Assembly: GCA_027658995.1 (NCBI GenBank)
Contig: JAQDQK010000014.1
Span: 1-64,000, forward strand
Length of the DNA stretch: 64,000 nucleotides
DNA from: Propionibacteriaceae bacterium AM104-82
Lineage (GTDB): Bacteria; Actinomycetota; Actinomycetes; Propionibacteriales; Propionibacteriaceae
Direction: 5' to 3'
The notes below the pieces were generated by a model. The model was given only the letters and a program-made list of their open reading frames with translations. It made no database searches and had not been told where the DNA came from. The stretch's first letter is position 1. Each line of letters starts with the position of its first letter. Both the position numbers and the translations under genes were made by a program. This document shows, in pieces, positions 51,226 through 58,359 of the stretch.

Positions 51226-52647
51226 GTGGCCGACGAGACTTTCGCCGACCTTGGTGTCCACGAATCCATCACCTCCGCGCTGGCCGAGGCCGGCATCGTC
51301 CATCCCTTCCCGATCCAGGCGCTGGCGATCCCGCTGGCCCTGGGCGGAAGCGACCTGATCGGACAGGCCCGCACGGGCACCGGTAAGACCCTTGCGTTCG
51401 GCGTCAGCCTGCTGCACCGCATGGTGACCATCTCCGACGGCGTGAAGCCGACCCACGGTAAGCCGCGCGCCCTCGTGGTGTGCCCGACCCGCGAGCTGGC
51501 CCTGCAGGTCGGCCGCGACATGGACGTGGCGGGCAAGCACCTGCAGATGCGCGTCCTGACCATCTACGGCGGCACCGGCTACGACGAGCAGCTCGACACC
51601 CTTGAGAAGGGCATCGACATCGCCGTCGGCACTCCCGGCCGGCTCCTCGACCTCGCCGACCGCGGCGCGCTCGACCTGAGCCGCGTCCAGGTGCTGGTCC
51701 TCGACGAGGCCGACGAGATGCTCGACCTGGGCTTCCTGCCCGACATCGAGCGGATCCTGCGCAAGACGCCGTCGGATCGTCAGACGATGCTGTTCTCGGC
51801 GACGATGCCCGCGCCGATCCTGACGCTTGCGCGCGCCACCCTGAACAAGCCCATCAACATCCGCGCCGAGGGCGCCAACGCGCAGATGACGGTCCCCGAC
51901 ATCGAGCAGTTCGTCTACCAGGCGCACGACCTCGACAAGCCGGAGATCATCGCGCGGATCCTGCAGGGCGAGAAGACCACCAAGGTGATGGTCTTCACCC
52001 GCACCAAGCGCGCCGCGCAGCGCCTGATGGACGACCTGGTCGACCGGGGCTTCGCGGCCGCGGCGATCCACGGCGACCTGAACCAGCAGGCCCGTGAGCG
52101 CGCGCTGAAGAAGTTCCGCGCAGGCACCATCAGCGTGCTCGTCGCCACCGACGTCGCCGCCCGCGGCATCGACATCAGCGGCGTGAGCCACGTCGTCAAC
52201 TACGAGTGCCCCGACACCGACGCCACCTACGTGCACCGCATCGGCCGCACCGGTCGCGCCGGCAACACGGGCGTCGCGGTGACGCTGGTGGACTGGTCGG
52301 ATCTGCAGCGCTGGAAGATGATCGACCATGCGCTCGAACTGGGCAAGGGCACGCCCGAGGAGACCTACTCGACGTCGCCTCACCTGTTCACGGACCTGAG
52401 CATCCCCGAGGGCACCAAGGGCAGGCTGCCCGGCGCCGTCGCGAAGGAGCGCCCCTCCGATCGCGAGCGTGGCTCGCGGCAGACCTCCGGTGAGGGCGGC
52501 GGCCGTCGTCGTCGCACCCATCGCTCGACGGAGGCCGCGGGCGACCGCGCCGCCGAGAAGAAGTCGGGCGATCAGCCGTCGAAGCCGCGTCGTCGCCGTC
52601 GTCGCACGGTCAACGGCGTCGAGGTGAACCGCGAGGAGGCCAAGTAG
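51226..52647 (+). CDS. DEAD-box ATP-dependent RNA helicase (RhlE/DeaD type)
   Basis: A 473-aa RNA helicase: Q motif FADLGVHESITSALAEAGIVHPFPIQ, Walker A ARTGTGKT, LDEADEML, FSATMP, ATDVAARGIDISGV and HRIGRTGRAG. The tail (about 400-473) is basic and repeats Arg runs (RRRRRRT), a typical RNA-binding extension. Likely roles are ribosome assembly and cold response. GTG 51226 is taken as the start, but its Shine-Dalgarno is poor. The in-frame CTG at 51208 (LSDNENVADE) has GAAGG 9 nt upstream and would add six residues. The long leader holds a short ORF. Confidence 0.92.
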   Translation: MADETFADLGVHESITSALAEAGIVHPFPIQALAIPLALGGSDLIGQARTGTGKTLAFGVSLLHRMVTISDGVKPTHGKPRALVVCPTRELALQVGRDMDVAGKHLQMRVLTIYGGTGYDEQLDTLEKGIDIAVGTPGRLLDLADRGALDLSRVQVLVLDEADEMLDLGFLPDIERILRKTPSDRQTMLFSATMPAPILTLARATLNKPINIRAEGANAQMTVPDIEQFVYQAHDLDKPEIIARILQGEKTTKVMVFTRTKRAAQRLMDDLVDRGFAAAAIHGDLNQQARERALKKFRAGTISVLVATDVAARGIDISGVSHVVNYECPDTDATYVHRIGRTGRAGNTGVAVTLVDWSDLQRWKMIDHALELGKGTPEETYSTSPHLFTDLSIPEGTKGRLPGAVAKERPSDRERGSRQTSGEGGGRRRRTHRSTEAAGDRAAEKKSGDQPSKPRRRRRRTVNGVEVNREEAK

Positions 52648-52666
52648 GCCTCCCCAACGTCTGAAG

Positions 52667-52697
52667 GACGGCCGCGTCCCTGAGGGGCGCGGCCGTC
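52667..52697 (+). terminator. terminator between DEAD-box helicase and trpS
   Basis: A 14-bp GC-rich stem: GACGGCCGCGTCCC pairs with GGGGCGCGGCCGTC (one G-T pair) around the loop TGA, 20 nt after the helicase stop and followed by TTGCGTT. Convergent genes, so probably bidirectional. Confidence 0.85.
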
Positions 52698-52726
52698 TTG
52701 CGTTGGCTGAAAGGCGGCTTCCGGGC

Positions 52727-53818
52727 TCAGTAGTCCATCTGCATCGCGGCGCGGACCTCGGCGAGCGTCTGATCGGCGATCGCGTTGGCGCGGGCGTTGC
52801 CGTCGGCGAGCACCTGGCGCAGGTAGCCGGGGTCGGCCTCCAACTCGGCGCGGCGGGCGCGGATCGGCGCGAAGTACTCGTTGAGCGACTCCGTCACAAG
52901 CTTCTTCAGGCCGCCGCCGCCGGCGTCGCCCAGTTCCTCTGCGACGTCCTCAGGGGTGCGACCCAGTGAGAGCGCCGCCACGTTGACGAGGTTGGAGACC
53001 TCGGGACGGTTGGCGGGGTCGTAGCTGATGTGACGGTCCGAATCGGTCACGGCCCGCTTGATCAGCTTCGCGGTCTCGTCGGCGGTCATCCGCAGTTCGA
53101 TGGTGTTGCCCTTCGACTTGCTCATCTTCTGGCCGTCGAGGCCGAGCACGGTGCCGGAGGCGCTCAGCAGCGCGTCGGGCTCCGGGAAGACGGGACGCGA
53201 GGCGTCGGCGCGACCGTAGCGCTCGTCGAAACGTCGGGCGATCACGCGCGCCTGCTCCAGGTGCGGCAACTGGTCCTTGCCGACGGGCACCAGGTTCGCC
53301 TTGCAGAAGAGGATGTCGGCGGCCTGGTGCACCGGGTAGGTGAGCAGCAGCCCGGACATCGGGCGGCCGCCCGTGTCGTCGAGTTCCGTCTTGACGGTGG
53401 GGTTGCGGCGCAGTTCGGCGTCGGTGACGAGCGAAAGGAACGGCAGCATCAACTGGTTCAGCGCGGGAACCGAGGAGTGCGTGAAGAACGTGGCCTGCGC
53501 CGGGTCGAGCCCGACCGCCAGGTAGTCGGTCAGCAGCGAGTAGACGCGCTCCTTGATGGGTCCGACGCCGTCGCGGTCGGTGATGACCTGGTAGTCGGCG
53601 ATCAGGATCATCGTGTCGATCCCGAGGTTCGCGAGCCGGACGCGGTTCTGGAGGGACCCGAAGTAGTGCCCGATGTGCAGGTGACCGGTCGGCCGGTCGC
53701 CCGTCAGGATGCGGAACTTGGAGGGGTCCTTGGCGATCTCCGCCTCGATCTCGCGGCTGCGCTCCGTGGAGCGGGCCAGCGAGGCCTCGTGATCGTTGCT
53801 GCCCGGGTCGAGCGACAT
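52727..53818 (-). CDS. trpS: tryptophanyl-tRNA synthetase
   Basis: Charges tRNA-Trp. A 363-aa class Ic enzyme. The HIGH-like HLHIGH ends at residue 51, and KMSKS is in LGLDGQKMSKSKGN near residue 227. The extended N-terminus (residues 1-33, acidic and helical) is longer than in E. coli TrpRS. The ATG has ACAGG upstream. The promoter TAGGCT gives a leader of about 35 nt with no evident T-box. It converges on the helicase terminator. Confidence 0.96.
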   Translation of the reverse strand: MSLDPGSNDHEASLARSTERSREIEAEIAKDPSKFRILTGDRPTGHLHIGHYFGSLQNRVRLANLGIDTMILIADYQVITDRDGVGPIKERVYSLLTDYLAVGLDPAQATFFTHSSVPALNQLMLPFLSLVTDAELRRNPTVKTELDDTGGRPMSGLLLTYPVHQAADILFCKANLVPVGKDQLPHLEQARVIARRFDERYGRADASRPVFPEPDALLSASGTVLGLDGQKMSKSKGNTIELRMTADETAKLIKRAVTDSDRHISYDPANRPEVSNLVNVAALSLGRTPEDVAEELGDAGGGGLKKLVTESLNEYFAPIRARRAELEADPGYLRQVLADGNARANAIADQTLAEVRAAMQMDY

Positions 53819-53858
53819 CGGTAACTACCTGTCTGATGGGGGTTTGTCTGCGGCCCCA

Positions 53859-53864
53859 AGCCTA
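53859..53864 (-). promoter_or_regulatory. -10 element of trpS
   Basis: TAGGCT on the minus strand, 40 nt before the ATG; start predicted near 53852. The same base composition as the leaderless -10 elements, but with a real leader. Confidence 0.45.
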
Positions 53865-53878
53865 GCGCTCCCCCGCCG

Positions 53879-54730
53879 CTACACCACTCCGCCTCGGCGT
53901 CGGATCCGTCCGATGAGATCGCGGTACGCCGACGGGCGGGTCACGTTGGCGCCAAGCGGATGGTTCTTCTTGCCCGTGCCGTGGTAGTCGCTCGAGCCGG
54001 TGCGCACCAGGCCGAGGCGGGCGCCCATCTCGAACAGCAGCGAGCGGGTGTCCTCGTCGTGGTCGGGATGGTCGACCTCGATGCCCTCCAGCCCGTGCGA
54101 CCTGACAAGCGACTCCAGGTAGGGCGCAGGCAGCACCTCGCGGTTCCCGCGGCCCCACGGGTGCGCGATGACGGCGACGCCCTTTGCCGCGTGCACCAGG
54201 TCGATGCCGCGCTCAAGCGGGACGGCGTAGCGGTGCACGTAGCCCGGCTTGCCGTCGCCGAGCCACTTCGCGAACGCCTCGTCGCGGTCCTCGACGTAGC
54301 CCTTGGCGACCAGCGCGTCCGCGACGTGCGGGCGGCCGACGGCGGGCGCCCCGTGCGCGGCCGCCATCACGTCGTCCATCGTGATGGGGAGACCGGCCTC
54401 CGTGAGCCGCTCCACCATGGAGGGCAGCCGGTCGGTGCGGCCGAACCGGATCCGGCCCAGTTCCTCGTTGAGCGCCCGGTCGAACGGGTCGCAGCCGTAG
54501 CCGAGCAGGTGGACGGAGTGGCCGTCGTGTTCGGTGGACAGTTCGATGCCGCACAGCACCTTGACGCCGATCCGCTTGCCCGCCTCGAGCGCCTCTGTGA
54601 TGCCGCCGAAGGAGTCGTGGTCGGTCAGCGCGATGACGTCCAGCCCCGCCTGATGGGCCTTCATGACGAGGCTCGTGGGCGTGTCCGTGCCGTCGGAGAC
54701 GCGCGAGTGGGTGTGCAGGTCGATCCTCAT
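53879..54730 (-). CDS. PHP-domain phosphoesterase
   Basis: A 283-aa PHP protein similar to RNase AM/YciV-type and 3',5'-nucleoside bisphosphate phosphatases. Metal-binding residues: His6 and His8 in MRIDLHTHS, DHDS, HGLEGIEVDHPDHDE, AVIAHPWG, and a C-terminal SDYHG. It lies in the cytoplasm. Homologs degrade pAp or RNA 5' ends. The ATG is leaderless (TAGGAT 7 nt upstream). The longer upstream frame is shadow coding. Confidence 0.9.
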   Translation of the reverse strand: MRIDLHTHSRVSDGTDTPTSLVMKAHQAGLDVIALTDHDSFGGITEALEAGKRIGVKVLCGIELSTEHDGHSVHLLGYGCDPFDRALNEELGRIRFGRTDRLPSMVERLTEAGLPITMDDVMAAAHGAPAVGRPHVADALVAKGYVEDRDEAFAKWLGDGKPGYVHRYAVPLERGIDLVHAAKGVAVIAHPWGRGNREVLPAPYLESLVRSHGLEGIEVDHPDHDEDTRSLLFEMGARLGLVRTGSSDYHGTGKKNHPLGANVTRPSAYRDLIGRIRRRGGVV

Positions 54731-54737
54731 GCGCCCC

Positions 54738-54743
54738 ATCCTA
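54738..54743 (-). promoter_or_regulatory. -10 element of the PHP gene
   Basis: TAGGAT on the minus strand ends 7 nt before the ATG at 54730. No Shine-Dalgarno; leaderless. Confidence 0.6.
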
Positions 54744-54759
54744 GGGCGGGAGGCCGTGG

Positions 54760-55416
54760 TCAGCGGCGAGTGGGACGCTGTCTCTTGGCACCGTTCCTGG
54801 AACCGGATCTCGGGGCGCCGGGGCGGCCCTGCTGGCCGGCGCGCCTGCGCGGCTCCGGCGCCTCCTTGGTGCGACGCTCCGCCTCGCTGCGGGAACTGTT
54901 GACGCTGCGGCCCCGCACGACCCCGATGAACTCGTCGATCAGCGGGTTCTCGTCGTCGACGCGCCACACCAACGCCACCGTGGTGGGGGGCGCGTCGGTG
55001 ATGGGGCGGTAGACCATGTCGCGCCGCGACAGGCTGCGGGCCACCGACATCGGCACGCTCAACACCGCCGCCGAGTAGGTCGCAAGGTCGATGCTCGCGG
55101 GCTCCGCATCCGCGACGACGTTCTCGTCTGCGAGGTCTTCGAGGCTCAACTCGTCGAGTTCGGCGAGCACGTGGTCCTTCGACATCCACACCACCGGCAC
55201 CTCGTCGTAGAGCGGGATGGCGTGCAGCCCGTCGCGTCCGATGGGAAGCCTGGCGAAGCACAGGTCGAGCGATCCGTCGACGACACGGCCGCGCTGCTGA
55301 TCGACGGTGATCTCCTCGACTGCGAGGTCGACGCCGGGGAACCGCTCCCGCCAGATGCGCTCCCACTTGGTCAGCGTCACCCCGGGGACCTTCCCGATGC
55401 GCAGGCAATTCGTCAC
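54760..55416 (-). CDS. LysR-type substrate-binding domain protein without HTH
   Basis: A 218-aa protein that consists only of a LysR effector-binding domain (about 5-175): VPGVTLTKWERIWRERFPGVDL, DGSLDLCFARLPIGRDGLHAIPLYDEVPVVW, LADENVVAD and DAPPTTVALVWR. The usual N-terminal HTH is absent and cannot be fitted upstream. The C-terminal 50 residues are basic and low in complexity. In Streptomyces the same HTH-less family is next to DUF5997. The GTG start is leaderless (TAGCCT, 7 nt). Role unknown; it may bind a ligand and a protein partner. Confidence 0.88.
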   Translation of the reverse strand: MTNCLRIGKVPGVTLTKWERIWRERFPGVDLAVEEITVDQQRGRVVDGSLDLCFARLPIGRDGLHAIPLYDEVPVVWMSKDHVLAELDELSLEDLADENVVADAEPASIDLATYSAAVLSVPMSVARSLSRRDMVYRPITDAPPTTVALVWRVDDENPLIDEFIGVVRGRSVNSSRSEAERRTKEAPEPRRRAGQQGRPGAPRSGSRNGAKRQRPTRR

Positions 55417-55423
55417 CCGCAAC

Positions 55424-55439
55424 AGGCTACCCGTAAGCT
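55424..55439. promoter_or_regulatory. back-to-back leaderless promoters
   Basis: TAGCCT on the minus strand (55424-55429) and TAAGCT on the plus strand (55434-55439) are 4 bp apart. Each ends 7 nt from its gene's start codon. The two promoters overlap so fully that RNA polymerase can probably occupy only one. Confidence 0.65.
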
Positions 55440-55446
55440 CGGTGGA

Positions 55447-55800
55447 ATGAGCCAGACGCTGAAGCCGATCACCGCGGCAGCCAAGCTGGGCATCTACCTG
55501 CCCGCAGCCCCGGAGGAGTTCCGCGCGACCTCGCACACCCGCGAGGAGATCGACGATCTGCGGGCCGATCCGCCGGCCTGGCTGGTCGACCTGCGCCGCA
55601 ACGGCCCGTTCCCCCGCGACGTCGTCGCGCAGAAGTTGGGCGTCTCCCGTTCCGGGCTGGCGCGCGCCGGCGTCACCGATGCCCTGACGGCCGACGAGAT
55701 CGGCGTGCTGCTCGCGGACCCGCCGGAGTGGCTGGTGCGTGAGCGCGAGACGCACCGCAACGTGCTCGCCGAGCAGGCCCGCGCGGACCAGCGCGACTGA
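55447..55800 (+). CDS. DUF5997 family protein
   Basis: A 117-aa actinobacterial protein. It repeats a short motif, ADPPAWLVDLRRNGP and ADPPEWLVRERET, with LGVSRSGLARAGVTDALTADEIGVLL, a helix-turn-helix-like stretch, between. Function unknown. Together with the HTH-less LysR-type domain it may form a two-protein regulator, with DUF5997 giving DNA contact; this is inference. The ATG is leaderless. Confidence 0.88.
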   Translation: MSQTLKPITAAAKLGIYLPAAPEEFRATSHTREEIDDLRADPPAWLVDLRRNGPFPRDVVAQKLGVSRSGLARAGVTDALTADEIGVLLADPPEWLVRERETHRNVLAEQARADQRD

Positions 55801-55841
55801 TCCGCGCACTGGCGCCGAGGGCCGCGGCCCCGACACCCCAC

Positions 55842-55847
55842 TACGCT
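55842..55847 (+). promoter_or_regulatory. -10 element of DUF2505
   Basis: TACGCT ends 8 nt before the ATG at 55856; leaderless. Confidence 0.5.
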
Positions 55848-55855
55848 TGGATCCC

Positions 55856-56332
55856 ATGAAGCTCGATTACGTCCACACCTACGCCGCTACCCCGGAGCAG
55901 GTCGTCGCCCTGATGCGCACCCCTGAGTTCCTCGACGACGTCGCCAATCATGCAGGCGCCGTCGCCCACACCGTCGACGTCTCCGACGACTCGACCAGGC
56001 TCGGGATGACTTTGAAGGTGCCCTCGAGCCTCACGAAGTTCGTGGGACAGACGATGCGGATCGACCAGATCTTCCGCTTCCAGGCTGCAGGCGCCGACGG
56101 AACCGTCCCCGGCACCGTCGAGGTCGACGTGCCCGGCATGCCCGTCGAGGTGAGCGCCGCCGCGCAGTTGCGCCCCGAGGGTGACACCACCCGCGGAATC
56201 TACTCGGGCGACCTGCGGGTCAGGATCCCGCTGGTGGGCAAGAAGGTCGAGGCCCAGGTCGAGCCGTTCATCACCGACGCGTTCGACGGGCTTGAGCGTC
56301 GCGCGGCCGACTGGCTGTCGCGCGGCAACTAG
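55856..56332 (+). CDS. DUF2505 (START/SRPBCC-like) protein
   Basis: A 158-aa soluble protein of the actinobacterial DUF2505 family, related to the SRPBCC ligand-binding fold. The core is KLDYVHTYAATPEQVVALMRTPEFL, with a beta-sheet of VDVPGMPVEVSAAAQLRP and GIYSGDLRVRIPLVGKKVE and a C-terminal helix FDGLERRAADWLSRG. Ligand unknown. It is leaderless and converges on the small acidic gene with 4 bp of overlap, counting stop codons. Confidence 0.87.
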   Translation: MKLDYVHTYAATPEQVVALMRTPEFLDDVANHAGAVAHTVDVSDDSTRLGMTLKVPSSLTKFVGQTMRIDQIFRFQAAGADGTVPGTVEVDVPGMPVEVSAAAQLRPEGDTTRGIYSGDLRVRIPLVGKKVEAQVEPFITDAFDGLERRAADWLSRGN

Positions 56333-56538
56333 CCGACGACGAACCCGTCGCCCTCGACAAGCGCGCGGGCGACGTCCGGTTCGGCGTCGGTGAGCACGAG
56401 GAACACGACCTCCTCGTCGTCGTCCTCCCCCAGGAACCGTTCGCGTCCCGTCTCGACGTAGTGCCCGGCCGCCTCAAGGGCGGCGCGGGTCGCCTCCGCA
56501 TCCTCCGGGTCGTCGAAGGAGATGGTGGTGGGGCGCAT
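56329..56538 (-). CDS. small acidic protein coupled to Ku
   Basis: A 69-aa acidic protein (predicted beta-alpha-beta-beta-alpha). It starts MRPTTISFDDPEDAEATRAALEA and has a GEDDDEEVVFLVLTD segment. I do not recognise a family with certainty. The ATG shares one base with the ku stop (TGATG), so translation is coupled to Ku. The sequence layout suggests a small ferredoxin-like fold. Its presence behind ku suggests an accessory role in end joining, but this is position only. Confidence 0.7.
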   Translation of the reverse strand: MRPTTISFDDPEDAEATRAALEAAGHYVETGRERFLGEDDDEEVVFLVLTDAEPDVARALVEGDGFVVG

Positions 56539-57347
56539 CAACTGGCCTTGGTGGCCGCGGCCTCCTCACGCCGCTGCTTGGCCGCCTCGACCGACGCCTT
56601 CAGTGCGGCCATCAGGTCGACGACGTCGCCAGCGGGTGCCGAGGTGTCTGCTGCCTCGGGGAGGCTCGCGCCCGCCAGCTTTGCCTCGACGACCTCCAGG
56701 AGAGCCTCGCGGTAGGAGTCGCTGTAGGCCTCCGGGTCGAAGGTGCCCTCGAGTTGGCTGATCAGCATCTTGGCCATGTCGATCTCGGCGTCGGAGACAG
56801 TCACCTCTGCGGGCGGTGCCGCGAACGAACCGTCGCGCAGTTCGTCGGGCCAGTACATGGTGTGCATCAGCAGCAGGTCGTCCTTGGCGCGGATCAGGGC
56901 GAGCGACTCCCGGCTGCGCAGCGCCACCTTGACGACGGCGACCTTGTTCTCGCGGGTCAGCGCGTCGCGCAGCAGCACGTAGGGCTTCTGGCCTGCGTTC
57001 TCGGCCTCCAGGAAGTAGGTCTTCTGGAAGAACCGCGGGTCGACCTCATCCTCGTCGACGAACTGCACCACGTCGACCGTCTTCAGCGTCGACAGCGGCA
57101 GGTTGGCGAAGTCCTCGTCTGTCAGGATCGCCATCCGCCCGTCTGAGGCCTCGAAGCCCTTGGCGATGTCGGCGAACTGGACGACCTCGCCGCACTTCTC
57201 GCAGACGCGCTGGTAGCGCACCCGCCCGCCGTCGGTGGAGTGCACCTGGCGGAAGCTGACGTCCTTGTCGTCGTTGGCGCCGTAGACCTTGACGGGGATC
57301 GAGACCAGACCAAACGAGATCGATCCCTTCCAGATGGAGCGTGGCAT
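56538..57347 (-). CDS. ku: Ku DNA end-binding protein
   Basis: A 269-aa bacterial Ku that forms a homodimer on double-strand ends and recruits LigD-type polymerase and ligase. The Ku core (about 1-235) has SIWKGSISFGLVSIPVKVY, VCEKCGEVV, KGFEASDGRMAILTDEDF and the C-terminal MAKMLISQLEG. A short basic/alanine tail follows (about 240-269). AGGAGG lies 8 nt before the ATG, inside the end of DUF6912. Operon DUF6912-ku-small acidic protein. The LigD-type polymerase at 48.2 kb is a plausible partner; a ligase is not in the window. Confidence 0.95.
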   Translation of the reverse strand: MPRSIWKGSISFGLVSIPVKVYGANDDKDVSFRQVHSTDGGRVRYQRVCEKCGEVVQFADIAKGFEASDGRMAILTDEDFANLPLSTLKTVDVVQFVDEDEVDPRFFQKTYFLEAENAGQKPYVLLRDALTRENKVAVVKVALRSRESLALIRAKDDLLLMHTMYWPDELRDGSFAAPPAEVTVSDAEIDMAKMLISQLEGTFDPEAYSDSYREALLEVVEAKLAGASLPEAADTSAPAGDVVDLMAALKASVEAAKQRREEAAATKAS

Positions 57348-57350
57348 ATC

Positions 57351-57827
57351 TCAGTCCTCCTTGAGCCGTCGGTATTCGACGACGTCGTTCCAGAGCAGGT
57401 CGTGGTTGTTGAGCAGGTCCTGGACCTGCGGCAACTCCCAGACCTGGTCGATGGTCATGCCCTTGGAGATCGCGGCGGCGTCGGCCACGTCCGTCCCGGG
57501 CTCGTCGGCGAACCAGGCCGTGATGGCCTTGGTGGGCAACTCGCGAAGGCTGACCTGACCGTTGCCTGGGTCCTCCCCCGGCTCGACAAGGGACGGGTCG
57601 ACCTCGGCGACCACGACAAGCCGGACGCCGTGCGAGGCCAGCCCTGCGACGGAGGCGAGCACCAGCGCCGCGTATTCGGCGTCCTCCGAGTCGGAGGGGG
57701 CGTAGCCCAGTTCGACGAGCAGTTCGGGGGTGACGGTGTAGGCCGCCCTGTCGGGGCCAAGCGACTCCCCCGCCAGCACGTCGAGTTCGTGCGGGGCGAC
57801 GGGGACAAAGACCAGTTGGCGGTTCAC
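57351..57827 (-). CDS. DUF6912 family protein
   Basis: A 158-aa actinobacterial protein of unknown function: RQLVFVPVAPHELDVL, YTVTPELLVELGYAPSDSEDAEYAALVLASVAGL, VVAEVDPSLVEP and AAISKGMTIDQVWELPQVQDLLNNHDLLWNDVVEY. Soluble. The GTG is leaderless (TAGGCT 7 nt upstream). The ku ATG follows 3 nt after its stop, with the ku Shine-Dalgarno inside its last codons. The position suggests a tie to end joining, not proven. Confidence 0.85.
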   Translation of the reverse strand: MNRQLVFVPVAPHELDVLAGESLGPDRAAYTVTPELLVELGYAPSDSEDAEYAALVLASVAGLASHGVRLVVVAEVDPSLVEPGEDPGNGQVSLRELPTKAITAWFADEPGTDVADAAAISKGMTIDQVWELPQVQDLLNNHDLLWNDVVEYRRLKED

Positions 57828-57834
57828 GTGCCCC

Positions 57835-57840
57835 AGCCTA
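57835..57840 (-). promoter_or_regulatory. -10 element of DUF6912-ku operon
   Basis: TAGGCT on the minus strand ends 7 nt before the GTG at 57827; leaderless. Confidence 0.6.
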
Positions 57841-57963
57841 GATGCAGGGGGTGTCGATTGCTCAGCGATCCGCTGGGGCGTCGCCGAACCAGGGGGTGTT
57901 GTCCGGCCCATGGCCGTGTTGTCGTGGGCGGGTGCGGCCGTTCCTGGGCCGCTGGGCGGGTCC

Positions 57964-57969
57964 TAGCGT
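57964..57969 (+). promoter_or_regulatory. -10 element of the Rv3235-like gene
   Basis: TAGCGT ends 6 nt before the ATG at 57976; leaderless. Confidence 0.55.
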
Positions 57970-57975
57970 CAGCCC

Positions 57976-58356
57976 ATGACAGTGATCAGCGCCCGGCCCG
58001 CGACCCTGGCCGTCGTCCATCCCGAGCCGGCTCCTTCGCCGGAGCCGCCCGCGCCTCCGCAGGCGATGGCGCTGATCACGGCGCTGCTTGAGGCGATGAT
58101 GGGCAGGAGGCCGCTGCACCAGTTGCGTCCGCACCTGGATCTCGCGGCCTTCGGGCACCTGGTTTGCTACGTCGACGAGGGCGCGTTCCGGCGGATGACG
58201 GTGGGTAGCGTGCGCACCCAGATGCCGACGGGTCGGGCGGTCGAGGCGAGCGTCCGGCTGCGCTGCGCCTCGCGCTGGATCAGTTGCGTGATCCGGCTCG
58301 ATGTCGGGCAGCGCGCGTGGCGCTGCACCGACCTGACGGTGCTGCAGCCGTCATGA
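57976..58356 (+). CDS. Rv3235-family protein
   Basis: A 126-aa protein of an actinobacterial family represented by Rv3235. The Pro/Ala-rich N-terminus (about 12-30) is followed by a small alpha/beta domain: ITALLEAMMGRRPLHQLRPHLDLAAF and a Cys-containing sheet with VRLRCASRWISCVIRLDV...WRCTDLTVL. Function unknown. It converges on secA with 3 nt between the stops, an association known from M. tuberculosis, where it also lies close to secA1. Confidence 0.85.
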   Translation: MTVISARPATLAVVHPEPAPSPEPPAPPQAMALITALLEAMMGRRPLHQLRPHLDLAAFGHLVCYVDEGAFRRMTVGSVRTQMPTGRAVEASVRLRCASRWISCVIRLDVGQRAWRCTDLTVLQPS

Positions 58357-58359
58357 GGC

